In this document: positions 25,714 through 34,643 of the stretch, piece by piece | Position numbering within the stretch: position 1 is the first letter of the stretch | Layout of the letters: each line of letters opens with the position of its first letter | Assembly: GCF_023156245.1 (NCBI RefSeq) | Contig: NZ_JAKZAH010000015.1 | Coordinates: 1 to 64,000, forward strand | Reading direction: 5' to 3' | Length of the DNA: 64,000 nucleotides | Origin: Marinobacter bryozoorum | GTDB taxonomy: Bacteria; Pseudomonadota; Gammaproteobacteria; Pseudomonadales; Oleiphilaceae | Translations under genes and position numbers: made by a program | Notes under the pieces: model-generated | The model's input: only the letters and a program-made list of their open reading frames with translations | Database searches by the model: none | Told to the model about the DNA's origin: nothing

Positions 25714-26935
25714 CTTTCGGCATAGGCAACTCAGGCAACCCGGTTTCCCTAACCAGGCCCTGCATAAGCCGCATACTGGCGTCCTCATCCCCCATATGGG
25801 CATTCAGACGGCTCAGCTCAGCCAGGGTCTCCTGGCTGCGACGCAAATGCAGGCTGGTCTCGAAATACTCCCGGGCCTTGCCCCAGAGCTCATTGCGCAG
25901 GCTGAGGCGGCCAAGGGCCAACAGCAGCTCCGGATTGTTGGGCCGGTCCTGAAGCCAGCGCTCGGCCGCCAGCAACTGTTCATCCGGCTTCGACCCACAG
26001 ATGCGCCCGTACAGATGAATCAGCTCGTCACTCCAGTGATTGCGAAGAACCTTCCGCAACAGGGTCTCGGCCTGTGCCTCCTGCCCGGCCCTGGCCAGCA
26101 GCTCGGCATAGACCCGGATAGTGTGCTCGTCACGGCGCATGGATGACGGGATTTCATCCCAGAGTTTCGTCAGGTCCGAAACCGTTGGGTCATCCCGGCG
26201 CCGGCTGTCATCCGCCGCCCGGTGCAAAAGGTTATGCCAAACGGTTCGCTCCAGCTGGCTCAACTCCTCCGGGTTTCCCAGCTGGCGTTTCCGCAGTTCT
26301 GGCAGCAGCCTCGACAGTTCTCGCCAATCTTCCAGCCGCAGGTAGGTATTTTTCAGAAGCTTGAGAACAAAGGGGTGATGAGGCGCCTGCTTGCGCAACC
26401 GGACCAGGGTGGCAAGGGCCTGCTCCAGGCGGTTGGCATTAAGCTGGAGCTGGGCCTGGGTAATGCCCACAGCCAGGTCTGAGCCGGGGGTGCTTTCAAA
26501 GGCCTTGCGCAGCAGCTCATCCACGGCGTCGTGGTCGCCGGACTCCGACGCTGCCTGGGCGGCGGCCAGGTAGTTGATCAGCGGTGTATCTGCCTGCTCG
26601 GCAGAGGCCTCCAGCTTTTTGCGTGCGTGGGGCCAGTTACCCTCAGCCAGCGCCAGTAACCCCTCGGTCGTGCGGCGGCGTGCTCGTAGCTGCTGGTTCC
26701 TGGCCAGCCACTGACTGACGGCTCCTGCTCCCATACTCAACCGGCGGATGGTCGAAATCAGCAGCATCAGCGCCAGGGTGAGGGCGACCAGCAGAACCAC
26801 CCCGACCCAGAAATTGGTTTCCACCAGGTAATTGCCCAGGCTGATGCGGATATATCCAAGGTCATATTGCAGCCCGAGGCTCAGGCCAAGGCCAAGCAGC
26901 AGTGCAACGACAAGGATAATGACCAGCCGAATCAT
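25709..26935 (-). CDS. hemY: HemY, TPR protein of haem/porphyrin synthesis
   Basis: 408-residue inner-membrane protein of the proteobacterial HemY family, not the Gram-positive protoporphyrinogen oxidase of the same name. Two N-terminal helices (~1-20 and ~40-62) precede a cytoplasmic superhelix of tetratricopeptide-like repeats, for example LLALAEGNWPHARKKLEASA and LLLALGRLSLRNELWGKAREY. It is thought to act in late porphyrin metabolism, possibly as a scaffold. Its start overlaps the hemX stop by 4 bp, and it is the last gene of hemCDXY. Confidence 0.92.
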   Translation of the reverse strand: MIRLVIILVVALLLGLGLSLGLQYDLGYIRISLGNYLVETNFWVGVVLLVALTLALMLLISTIRRLSMGAGAVSQWLARNQQLRARRRTTEGLLALAEGNWPHARKKLEASAEQADTPLINYLAAAQAASESGDHDAVDELLRKAFESTPGSDLAVGITQAQLQLNANRLEQALATLVRLRKQAPHHPFVLKLLKNTYLRLEDWRELSRLLPELRKRQLGNPEELSQLERTVWHNLLHRAADDSRRRDDPTVSDLTKLWDEIPSSMRRDEHTIRVYAELLARAGQEAQAETLLRKVLRNHWSDELIHLYGRICGSKPDEQLLAAERWLQDRPNNPELLLALGRLSLRNELWGKAREYFETSLHLRRSQETLAELSRLNAHMGDEDASMRLMQGLVRETGLPELPMPKA

Positions 26936-28065
26936 GAGTCATCACCCTCGTTGCCGCTAGCCGGTGCGTCGCCATCCATTTCGGCCTCGTTGTTGGCGTG
27001 GCGACCCGCGATACGACCTTTGAGGAGCGTGAGGGACTGGCTGATATCCGGCAACTCAGGGTTGATATCCTGGTCCCTGAGTTCCGCCAGGGTATCCCGC
27101 AGGGCGGTTACCCGGTTATCGGTACCGTCGTACCAGGTTTCCAGGGAGGTCACCGCCTTCTCCAGTGCCTGTGTATAAAGGTCTTCGTGCCCACGCAGAA
27201 CCGCAAGTTCCGCCTGCTCCAGCATCAGTTGCAGGTTCAGCCTGGCCCAGGCGCTCTGGTCCGGGGACAGCAGAGGTTTGACAGGCTCGTCCAGTCGGCG
27301 AACAGACACCACGTTTGCGAGGCTGTCGGTTACTCTCTGCCAGGCCCTGGCGGCAGGGCCTTGTTCCTCAGCGGACGCTTGGGCCTGCCCGGATTTACCG
27401 CGATCAGAGCCAGGGGCCTGGTCCTTGATCAGGGCCTGGTCGGTAAGATCGGTGACGGTTTCCCGCGCTGCTTCCAGCTTCAGGTAAAGGCCGGTCCGGT
27501 CCACATCTGTCACGCTGCGAAGGGCCATGATCTCCCTGGCCAACCGCTCCCGTACCGGGTAGGTGCCCACGTCGTCGGTTTCCCTGAGCACGTCGTCAGC
27601 CGAGTTGAGCGCTGCGAGGGCACCGCGGATGTCCTGTTCGATCAGCAGGCGCTGATTGGCGATACGCAGCAGGTACTCCGCCTCTGCCAGCAGCCAGTCA
27701 GTGCGTGTACGGTTGCCGGTATCCAGTAATTCCCGGGCGTTGTGGTCAATCTGCCGTTGCTGTTCACCCAGTTGCTGTTGCTGTTCCCGGAGGCTGCTTT
27801 CCAGCGACTGCAGGCGGTCGCTGCGGTCATTGGTGCCCTGGTCGAGCCGCTGGTCAAGTTGGCGGTTCAGCTCACTGACGTGCCCAACGGACTGCTCCAG
27901 TTTTTGTTGAGACAGCCATTGTTGCCAGCTCCAGAGGGACAGGGCCACCAGGCCCACCAGCAGGATCAGGCAGAAAATCCACAGGGGCCAGGTTTTTCCC
28001 CCGGATGGCGGATTGGTGTGGGGGGTGGTAGCGGGCAGCTGATTGTTCGATTCGGTCACGGGCAT
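26932..28065 (-). CDS. hemX: HemX, uroporphyrinogen-III methyltransferase-like membrane protein
   Basis: 377-residue bitopic protein. A cytoplasmic N-terminus rich in Thr/Pro, one helix (~27-48, LWIFCLILLVGLVALSLW), then a long coiled coil (~58-120, with RQLDQRLDQGTNDRS and LREQQQQLGEQQRQIDHN). A helical domain follows with LLAEAEYLLRIANQRLLIEQD and INPELPDISQSLTLLKGRIAG. Although annotated as a methyltransferase in older records, it has no SAM motif; a scaffold role in porphyrin synthesis is more likely. The hemD stop lies 2 bp before its start and hemY overlaps its end, so the operon is tightly packed. Confidence 0.9.
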   Translation of the reverse strand: MPVTESNNQLPATTPHTNPPSGGKTWPLWIFCLILLVGLVALSLWSWQQWLSQQKLEQSVGHVSELNRQLDQRLDQGTNDRSDRLQSLESSLREQQQQLGEQQRQIDHNARELLDTGNRTRTDWLLAEAEYLLRIANQRLLIEQDIRGALAALNSADDVLRETDDVGTYPVRERLAREIMALRSVTDVDRTGLYLKLEAARETVTDLTDQALIKDQAPGSDRGKSGQAQASAEEQGPAARAWQRVTDSLANVVSVRRLDEPVKPLLSPDQSAWARLNLQLMLEQAELAVLRGHEDLYTQALEKAVTSLETWYDGTDNRVTALRDTLAELRDQDINPELPDISQSLTLLKGRIAGRHANNEAEMDGDAPASGNEGDDS

Positions 28066-28067
28066 CC

Positions 28068-28898
28068 TTACTGACGGTCAGGGCGTTCCGGGTGGCAGGT
28101 TATGCCGTTCTGTAGATGAGGATAGCAGTGAATCACCCGGTCCACGATTTCCTCGTCGGCCATGCCGGTGGCACTCACCACCCGGGCGAAGCCGGCTTCC
28201 CGGGCCTGGCGGGCGACCCGGTCAACGGGTACGAGGAGCAGGCTGTCATGGCAATTATGGCTGCTATTTTCACTCAGTGCGATGAAATTGTTCAATGTTT
28301 CCCCCGAGAGCGTGATGACAACATCGGGCTTGAAGTCGTCGAGGCTGGCTTCTACAAGTTCGCTGGGCGGGGAGGGCCGCTGTCGCCTGTACAGGGGAAG
28401 CACCGTGACCCGCGCACCCCGCTGTTCCAGGGTTTCCCGCAGCAGCTCCCGGCCCTGCTCGCCCCTGGCCAGCAGGACTTTGTCATTTGCCAGGGCCTGC
28501 AGCGAAGGATGCTGCAGCAGGGCCTCGCTGGTGAACCCGGTGGCTGGGTGTTCCGGGGCCAGGCCGGCCCCGGCCATAACTGCCGCAGTACCGGCGCCCA
28601 CGCCGTACCACTGGATGCCGGCGGGCAACTGGGGCCACCAGGTATCAATGCGCTCCAGCAGTTGCCGGGCCGCGTAGGGGCTGACAGCAATGACATGCTG
28701 GTACAAGTCGAGGTCGAGAATGACCTGGCGAGCTTCGGGGGTTTCCGGCAGCGGTACCCGTTCGATCGCCGGCAGCACCCGGGCACTGGCTCCGGCGGCC
28801 TCAAAAGCGGTCGCCAGGCGGCTGGCTTCCGGTTCTGGCCGGCAGATCAGTACCCGGGCGCCGGCAAGGGCGCACGGCTTATTTCGGGGTGTGGCCAT
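28068..28898 (-). CDS. hemD: uroporphyrinogen-III synthase
   Basis: 276 residues. Cyclises hydroxymethylbilane to uroporphyrinogen III with inversion of ring D. The family is weakly conserved; recognisable pieces are [50 protein letters not shown] and [16 protein letters not shown]. The ATG at 28898 was chosen because [20 protein letters not shown] puts the first strand at a normal place. It overlaps hemC by 20 bp, the usual coupling. A longer frame to 29060 is only the shadow of the hemC coding strand. Confidence 0.92.
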   Translation of the reverse strand: MATPRNKPCALAGARVLICRPEPEASRLATAFEAAGASARVLPAIERVPLPETPEARQVILDLDLYQHVIAVSPYAARQLLERIDTWWPQLPAGIQWYGVGAGTAAVMAGAGLAPEHPATGFTSEALLQHPSLQALANDKVLLARGEQGRELLRETLEQRGARVTVLPLYRRQRPSPPSELVEASLDDFKPDVVITLSGETLNNFIALSENSSHNCHDSLLLVPVDRVARQAREAGFARVVSATGMADEEIVDRVIHCYPHLQNGITCHPERPDRQ

Positions 28899-29820
28899 AG
28901 ATATCGGCGAGAATCCGGTCCGCGCCCTGGTTGAGGAGGTCTTCTGCCAGCTTGCGGCCCAGCTTTTCACCGTCTTCCCGGGGGCAGCGGCCTTCCACTC
29001 GCAGGATCTGCTCGCCATTGACGGCCCCCACAAGTCCCCGCAGCCACAGGGTATCGTCATCTTCCAGCAGGGCGTAGGCGGCGATGGGCACCTGGCAGCC
29101 GCCCTCCAGGCGACGGTTAAGGGCGCGCTCGGCGCTGACCCGGTCCCAGGTATCCTTGTGGTTCAGGGGCGCCAGCAGGTCGATGAGCTGCTGGTCATCC
29201 AGGCGGCATTCGATACCCAGCGCGCCCTGGCCGACCGCAGGCAGGGAGAGGGTGTCGGGCAGGGTGTAGCGTATGCGGTTATGGAAGCCCAGGCGCTTGA
29301 GGCCGGACGAGGCCAGCACGATGGCCTGGTACTCACCGGCATCCAGCTTGGCCAGGCGGGTGTTCACGTTTCCTCGCAGGGTGCGGATGTCCAGGTCTGG
29401 CCGGTATGCTCGCAGCTGCGACTCCCGGCGCATGCTGGCAGTGCCTACCACGGCGCCGTGAGGCAGGTCTTCGACCGTGTCATAGTCATTGCTGATAAAG
29501 GCATCAGTGGGATCTTCCCGCTCGCAGATGGCGACCAGCCCCAGGCCTTCCGGGAACACCATGGGCACATCCTTCATGGAGTGCACCGCCAGGTCAGCGC
29601 GGCCGTCCAGCATGGCCTCTTCCAGTTCTTTCACGAACAGGCCCTTGCCGCCGATCTTCGCCAGGGGCACGTCCAGGATCTTGTCACCCTGGGTCTTGAT
29701 GCCCAGCAGCTCCACTTCGACGTTATCGTGCAGGCGCTCCAGTTCGGCCTTGATGAATTCCGCCTGCCACAGGGCGAGGGCGCTGTTACGGGTTGCGATA
29801 CGCAGTGTACGTTTTGCCAT
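28879..29820 (-). CDS. hemC: porphobilinogen deaminase (hydroxymethylbilane synthase)
   Basis: 313 residues. Polymerises four porphobilinogens into hydroxymethylbilane. All family motifs are present: [45 protein letters not shown], the arginine-rich [10 protein letters not shown], and [12 protein letters not shown] with the dipyrromethane-cofactor Cys242, the same position as in E. coli. The start at 29820 gives the normal length; the frame continues upstream into the algR 3' end without support. It is 106 bp downstream of algR on the same strand, as in Pseudomonas. Confidence 0.97.
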   Translation of the reverse strand: MAKRTLRIATRNSALALWQAEFIKAELERLHDNVEVELLGIKTQGDKILDVPLAKIGGKGLFVKELEEAMLDGRADLAVHSMKDVPMVFPEGLGLVAICEREDPTDAFISNDYDTVEDLPHGAVVGTASMRRESQLRAYRPDLDIRTLRGNVNTRLAKLDAGEYQAIVLASSGLKRLGFHNRIRYTLPDTLSLPAVGQGALGIECRLDDQQLIDLLAPLNHKDTWDRVSAERALNRRLEGGCQVPIAAYALLEDDDTLWLRGLVGAVNGEQILRVEGRCPREDGEKLGRKLAEDLLNQGADRILADIYGHTPK

Positions 29821-29926
29821 GATGTCCGTGTTCTTCAGCGGTGAGAATTCGTGGCGATACGGGGACCCCGCAGCCAATAAAGAGATGACCACAAGCCTAA
29901 CGCGCCAGCCGCCAAAAGTCCCGTCT

Positions 29927-30664
29927 TCAGAGTTCCCGCAGGCGTTGCCGCACCCGGGCAACGTGCCGCCGGCTGACGGGCAGGGCATCGGGTACGTCGC
30001 TCAGCCTGAGCTGGCAGGCACCATCGTCCTGTCGCTCCAGCGCCTGGACATAGCGGGTGCCGACCAGTGTGTTGCGGTGAATCCGCAGAAGGTGATCCGG
30101 GAACCGCTGCTCCAGGGCCTTGAGGCTGAGATCGGTCAGGGTCTCGCCCTTGTCGTGATGGAGGGTGACGTACTTCTGGTCGGCTTCGCAATACCTCACC
30201 CGGGTCATGTCCACCAGTTCCGTGCCCCGGGTGCTGGTCACGCTCAGGTGCTGCGGGTTATCCGCCTGGCGGGTCCGCAGTGCCTGCAGCTGGGCACGGT
30301 TCAGCCGCTCTGCCCGGCGCAGCGCGTCGGCCAGTGCCTGGCGGCGTACGGGCTTGAGCAGGTAGGCGGCTGCCTGCACGTCGAAGGCGCGTATGGCGTA
30401 CTCGTCGTAGGCTGTGCAGAAGATAATGGCGGGCGGGGCAGTCTGGGTGCCGAGCTGCTCAGCGATTTCCAGGCCATCGCCCCCGGGCATGCGAATGTCC
30501 AGCAGTAGGATATCTGGCGCGTGGCTGGCCACGGCTTCCAGTACCTGCATTCCGGTGGCCGCTTCCGCCACGACCTGGTACCCATCAAGTTCGTCGACCA
30601 TGCGGCCCAGCCTTTCCCTGGCCAGGGGTTCGTCATCGGCAATGATTACTCGTCGCTGGGTCAT
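29927..30664 (-). CDS. algR: LytTR-type response regulator AlgR
   Basis: 245-residue two-component regulator. The receiver domain (1-~120) has the acidic pocket DDE at 10-12, phosphoacceptor Asp56 in [12 protein letters not shown], and the KPVRR Lys. Residues ~140-245 form a LytTR DNA-binding domain ([15 protein letters not shown], then [13 protein letters not shown]). In Pseudomonas AlgR controls alginate, type IV pili and virulence genes together with AlgZ/FimS; here it is probably a surface or stress regulator. Its start overlaps the algZ stop by 4 bp, and hemC follows. Confidence 0.92.
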   Translation of the reverse strand: MTQRRVIIADDEPLARERLGRMVDELDGYQVVAEAATGMQVLEAVASHAPDILLLDIRMPGGDGLEIAEQLGTQTAPPAIIFCTAYDEYAIRAFDVQAAAYLLKPVRRQALADALRRAERLNRAQLQALRTRQADNPQHLSVTSTRGTELVDMTRVRYCEADQKYVTLHHDKGETLTDLSLKALEQRFPDHLLRIHRNTLVGTRYVQALERQDDGACQLRLSDVPDALPVSRRHVARVRQRLREL

Positions 30665-31734
30665 CGGGGCATGCCTGTGGTTTGCCAGGGCAGTCGCAGG
30701 GTCACCGTGTAGCGATCACCCTGGTGGCTGTGCTTGAGCACGGCGGTTTCTCCGAACAGCGCCTGGATGCGGGCCTGGATGTTGGCCAGTGCCACACGAT
30801 TGCCCCGGTGCTGACTGGCGCCACTGTCCGGTTTCGGATTCTGTACCAGCAGGTAAACGTACTGCCCGCTGCGCTGGCTTTCAATAACCACGGTGCCGCC
30901 TGACGGGCGGGGCTGGATGCCATGATAGATGGCGTTCTCCACCAGTGGCTGAAGTGTGAGGGGCGGGATTGCCTGGTCGCCGAGGGTTTCGTCTGTTCGC
31001 CAGTCCACCTGAAGGCGGTCCCCCAGGCGCAGTTGCTCCAGTGCCAGGTAACGGCGACACAGGGCCAGTTCTTCCCGCAGCGGCACCAGCCGCTCACTGG
31101 TGTTCAGGGAGGCACGGAACAGCTCCGACAGGTCGATTACAGCGTCTTCCGCCTGTTCGGGGCGGGTGCTGATCAGGCTGGCAATGGTATTCATGCTGTT
31201 GAACAGGAAGTGGGGGTGAATGCGGGCCTGGAGTGCTGTCAGCCGATAGGTCATTTCAGCCTGTTTTTGCTGGCGCCACTGGTCCTGGAGATAGAAATAG
31301 CGCAACACCATAAGGGTCGCAATGACGGCAATCAGCAGGCTTTTGCCCACGGCCTGCCATTGGCTGGCAGGTTCGTCAGGGAACAGGAAGCGGCTGGCCA
31401 GCCCGCTGAACAGAGCCACGTCAGCAATCACCAGGGCTACCATGGCAAGGGTGGCGCGGGTGGTGGTCAGGCGGGTAAGCCAGGGGCGGGCCAGGCAGAT
31501 CAGGGCGGCGCTGGTCAGAACCGTCCACTGCGCCAGCAGCGAGACCAGGCCAAAATAGTTCCAGTCGACCCACTGACCCCGGGCGTGGGCCATGGCCAGC
31601 AACAGTGCTGTCAGTTCACTGCTGACCACCAGCAGGAACACCGACCGTACCCGGCACAGGTCCGGCACGAAAAAACCGGAAACACTACCCGGGGTGTCGT
31701 CCTGGCCGGTATTTATATGGCCGCCGGTGGTCAT
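30661..31734 (-). CDS. algZ: LytS/AlgZ-type sensor histidine kinase
   Basis: 357-residue inner-membrane kinase. Four hydrophobic helices lie within residues ~27-170 (for example TTRATLAMVALVIADVALF and SLLIAVIATLMVLRYFYL). The His_kinase domain follows with LQARIHPHFLFNSMNTIASL, the conserved phospho-His motif, and an ATPase part with QPLVENAIYHGIQPRPSGGT and HRGNRVALANIQARIQALFG. It is the partner of the response regulator it overlaps. The 91-bp gap to divergent argH contains a TATAAT box. Confidence 0.9.
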   Translation of the reverse strand: MTTGGHINTGQDDTPGSVSGFFVPDLCRVRSVFLLVVSSELTALLLAMAHARGQWVDWNYFGLVSLLAQWTVLTSAALICLARPWLTRLTTTRATLAMVALVIADVALFSGLASRFLFPDEPASQWQAVGKSLLIAVIATLMVLRYFYLQDQWRQQKQAEMTYRLTALQARIHPHFLFNSMNTIASLISTRPEQAEDAVIDLSELFRASLNTSERLVPLREELALCRRYLALEQLRLGDRLQVDWRTDETLGDQAIPPLTLQPLVENAIYHGIQPRPSGGTVVIESQRSGQYVYLLVQNPKPDSGASQHRGNRVALANIQARIQALFGETAVLKHSHQGDRYTVTLRLPWQTTGMPR

Positions 31735-31760
31735 GCAGGTGAGAGTCCTCGTCGGGGTGT

Positions 31761-31766
31761 TATAAT
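31761..31766 (+). promoter_or_regulatory. candidate sigma-70 -10 box of argH
   Basis: TATAAT, a perfect -10 hexamer, sits 60 bp before the argH start in the argH/algZ divergent region. No good -35 match was seen at the proper distance, so the call is tentative. Confidence 0.4.
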
Positions 31767-31825
31767 CCGCTCACATTTTTCGCGCCCGGACCATTCTGCC
31801 GGGCAGTCAGCAGGAAAGATACACC

Positions 31826-33220
31826 ATGACCGATCCGAACAAGAGTTCCGAAAAGCCCTGGGGCGGCCGTTTCAGCGAGCCCACTGACGCATTTGTGGAG
31901 AAGTTCACGGCTTCTGTGGGCTTTGATCAGCGCCTTTATCACCACGACATCCGCGGCTCCATCGCCCACGCCACCATGCTGGCGGAGGTTGGCGTGCTGA
32001 CCGCTGATGAGAAGCAGCAGATCATTGAAGGGCTGGAAGCTGTCCGCGCCGAGATTGAGCGGGGCGAGTTCCCGTGGTCGGTCAGTCTCGAAGATGTCCA
32101 CATGAACATCGAGGCCCGGCTCACTGACCGTATCGGCATTACCGGCAAGAAACTCCACACGGGTCGAAGCCGAAATGACCAGGTGGCCACGGATATTCGC
32201 CTGTACCTGCGTGACGAGATTGATGCCATTGCGGAAGAGCTGGGCCGTCTGCGAGCCGGTCTGCTGGACCTGGCGGAGCGGGAGGCAGACACCATCATGC
32301 CGGGCTTCACCCACTTGCAAACGGCCCAGCCGGTCACTTTTGGCCATCATCTGCTGGCCTGGGCCGAGATGCTGGAGCGGGATACCGAGCGCCTGCAGGA
32401 CTGCCGCAAGCGCGTCAACGTCATGCCCCTGGGGGCCGCTGCGCTGGCTGGCACCACTTACCCCATCGACCGGGCTCTGACCGCGCAACTGCTAGGCTTT
32501 GACCGGCCCACCGAGAACTCCCTGGACTCGGTCAGTGACCGGGACTTTGCCATCGAGTTCTGCAGCTTCGCAGCACTGCTGATGACCCATCTGTCCCGCT
32601 TCAGTGAAGAGCTGGTGCTGTGGACCTCTGCCCAGTTCGATTTCATTGACCTGCCGGACCGTTTCTGTACCGGCTCGTCCATCATGCCCCAGAAGAAGAA
32701 CCCGGACGTGCCGGAACTGGTGCGGGGCAAGACCGGCCGCGTCAACGGCCACCTGGTCAGCCTGCTGACCCTGATGAAGAGCCAGCCGCTGGCCTATAAC
32801 AAGGACAACCAGGAGGACAAGGAGCCGTTGTTCGACACCGTCGATACTGTGAAGGGCAGCCTGCGGGCCTATGCCGATATGGTGCCGGCGATCACCTCGA
32901 AGGCGGATAATATGCGGGAGGCAGCGCGCCGGGGCTTTTCCACAGCCACCGACCTGGCCGATTACCTGGTGAAAAAGGGTGTGGCCTTCCGGGATGCCCA
33001 TGAAATCGTAGGCAAGGCGGTGGCCCTGGGTGTGGCAGAGAAGAAAGACCTGTCCGAAATGACCCTGGAAGAGCTGCAGCAGTTCTCCGATACCATTGGT
33101 GAGGATGTGTTCGACGTGCTGACGCTGGAAGGTTCGGTGCAGGCCCGTGATCACCTGGGCGGCACGGCGCCGGCGCAGGTTCGGGCCGCGGTCGCCCGGG
33201 CTCGCAAGCGACTTGCCTGA
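31826..33220 (+). CDS. argH: argininosuccinate lyase
   Basis: 464 residues. Cleaves argininosuccinate to arginine and fumarate, the last step of arginine synthesis. Motifs: [20 protein letters not shown] at the N-terminus, [33 protein letters not shown], and the fumarase-superfamily signature [20 protein letters not shown] starting at Gly283. Length and motif spacing are standard. It is divergent from algZ, as in Pseudomonas, and ends near a weak hairpin at 33240-33259. Confidence 0.97.
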   Translation: MTDPNKSSEKPWGGRFSEPTDAFVEKFTASVGFDQRLYHHDIRGSIAHATMLAEVGVLTADEKQQIIEGLEAVRAEIERGEFPWSVSLEDVHMNIEARLTDRIGITGKKLHTGRSRNDQVATDIRLYLRDEIDAIAEELGRLRAGLLDLAEREADTIMPGFTHLQTAQPVTFGHHLLAWAEMLERDTERLQDCRKRVNVMPLGAAALAGTTYPIDRALTAQLLGFDRPTENSLDSVSDRDFAIEFCSFAALLMTHLSRFSEELVLWTSAQFDFIDLPDRFCTGSSIMPQKKNPDVPELVRGKTGRVNGHLVSLLTLMKSQPLAYNKDNQEDKEPLFDTVDTVKGSLRAYADMVPAITSKADNMREAARRGFSTATDLADYLVKKGVAFRDAHEIVGKAVALGVAEKKDLSEMTLEELQQFSDTIGEDVFDVLTLEGSVQARDHLGGTAPAQVRAAVARARKRLA

Positions 33221-33239
33221 CAAGGAGCTCAGGGATGCT

Positions 33240-33262
33240 ACAGGGCCGGGAGGCCCTGTTTG
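33240..33262. terminator. possible weak terminator between convergent genes
   Basis: ACAGGGCC / GGCCCTGT stem with GGGA loop between argH and the convergent EAL gene. Only two T follow, so efficiency is doubtful. Confidence 0.4.
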
Positions 33263-33263
33263 C

Positions 33264-34460
33264 TCAGGCGATGGCGCCCGTTGAATGGCTGCCGGGTACG
33301 CTGGTGAGTTCGTCCAACGGTCGCGGGGCGCTGACATGGCGCCCCTGGATGAAATCTACGCCCAGGAGCTGCACCCTCTGACGGGCAATGTCGTTTTCAA
33401 TGCTGGTGGCGATGGTAACCTTGCCGGTGGTATTGGCGATGCGCTGAAGTGCTTCCGCCATGACAAGGTGCGTGGGCTCATCGTGGAGACCTTCCATTAG
33501 CTCCGGTGCCAGCTTGATGTAGTCTACCGGCAGGCGGCCGGCCAGGCGGTAGCTTTCCATACTGGTGCCGGCACCATCCAGTGCTGTCTTGCAGCCCAGT
33601 TGACGCAACATGCGACAGAGCTGCCGGCATTCTGCCGTAAGGTTGACGGCGTGCCGGGCGGGGATCTCGAAACACAGGCTTGCCGGATCGAGCCCGGTTT
33701 TTTCCAGGGCCTGGCCGATAAACGCTGGCAAGGCATCGTCCTGCAGGGAGCCCCGTGACAGGTTGAAGCCACAGTATCCCAGCGATGTGGCAACCTCGGG
33801 ATGCCGGTACAGGTGACAGAGCGTCTGTTTGATAACCTGCCGGTCGAGTCTGCGGGACAGTTCGAACCGCTCGATCAGCGGCAGGAAGTCTTCCGGGGTC
33901 ATATCCCGGTCACCCTGGTCAAGGCCCCGCAACCGTGCAAGTACTTCCAGGCAGAGGCCCTGATCGGGGTGTTTCATGGCCTGAATCGCCTGGAACTCCA
34001 GCGGCAATCCGCCCCGGGCAAGGCTGTTACGGATGTGGGCAAGCAATGCCTTGGTACGGGCAATATCTTCTCGCTCGGCGGCGCGCGGGCGGGACCGTGC
34101 CGCTCTTCCGGGTGCCGGGAAAGGCGCCTCGCCATTGGCCAGGGGCGATGGTCGGTTCCGTGTGGCCTTCCGGACAACGACCCGGGCTGCCATGAACTGT
34201 CCGCCGCTGTGGCGAAAGGTGACGGTCAGGGGACGACCGCTGTCATGGTAACTGGCATAGTCCGGGCACAGGGGATTGTCCTCGGCAGAGGCAATCAACA
34301 GCTTGAGGGAGTGACCCTTGATATCACTGCCGGCGTAACCGAGCACGAGTGAAAGGTTTGGGTCCGTCTTCGCTATATTACCGTCCTGGTCGATGGTCAG
34401 AACGGTCGTCACACCTTCGCCGGCACCGGGGCGGTGGCGACAGATGACGAGCTCATTCAC
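33264..34460 (-). CDS. PAS-EAL protein with degenerate EAL domain
   Basis: 398 residues. Residues ~18-95 look like a PAS-like sensor (TVLTIDQDGNIAKTDPNLSL, VLGYAGSDIKGHSLK). Residues ~145-390 have the EAL fold: LPLEFQAIQAMKHPDQGLC, then LEVLARL. Key catalytic sites differ from active c-di-GMP phosphodiesterases. FEITE has become FEIPA, DDFGTG has become DGAGTS, and KID is KLA in LPVDYIKLAPELME. The late motif VDFIQGRHVSAPRPLDEL is kept. It therefore probably binds c-di-GMP or a protein partner rather than hydrolysing the messenger. It is convergent with argH and divergent from cyaA. Confidence 0.85.
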   Translation of the reverse strand: MNELVICRHRPGAGEGVTTVLTIDQDGNIAKTDPNLSLVLGYAGSDIKGHSLKLLIASAEDNPLCPDYASYHDSGRPLTVTFRHSGGQFMAARVVVRKATRNRPSPLANGEAPFPAPGRAARSRPRAAEREDIARTKALLAHIRNSLARGGLPLEFQAIQAMKHPDQGLCLEVLARLRGLDQGDRDMTPEDFLPLIERFELSRRLDRQVIKQTLCHLYRHPEVATSLGYCGFNLSRGSLQDDALPAFIGQALEKTGLDPASLCFEIPARHAVNLTAECRQLCRMLRQLGCKTALDGAGTSMESYRLAGRLPVDYIKLAPELMEGLHDEPTHLVMAEALQRIANTTGKVTIATSIENDIARQRVQLLGVDFIQGRHVSAPRPLDELTSVPGSHSTGAIA

Positions 34461-34643
34461 GTCAGAGTACTCCTGTCAGATCTTTTCTTTCTTATTCTCT
34501 GGCGCCCATTGCCGGGTACCTTGGCTGGTCAATCCTGACCCAGTCTTTCCGTAGACTGGTAGGCTATCCAAATGCCAAACTCGTCACATTGTACAGATTA
34601 AACGTAGAAAGAAAACGTCTCAGTTCTGGAGCCTGGTCAAAGA

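Noticed and set aside
25209..25725. Several short open frames in the repeat region
   Set aside because: All are read through the repeat cores in alternative frames and have no ribosome site or conserved protein character.
28068..29060. Long N-terminal extension of HemD
   Set aside because: The extra residues are the hemC coding strand in another frame; the ATG at 28898 gives the normal enzyme.
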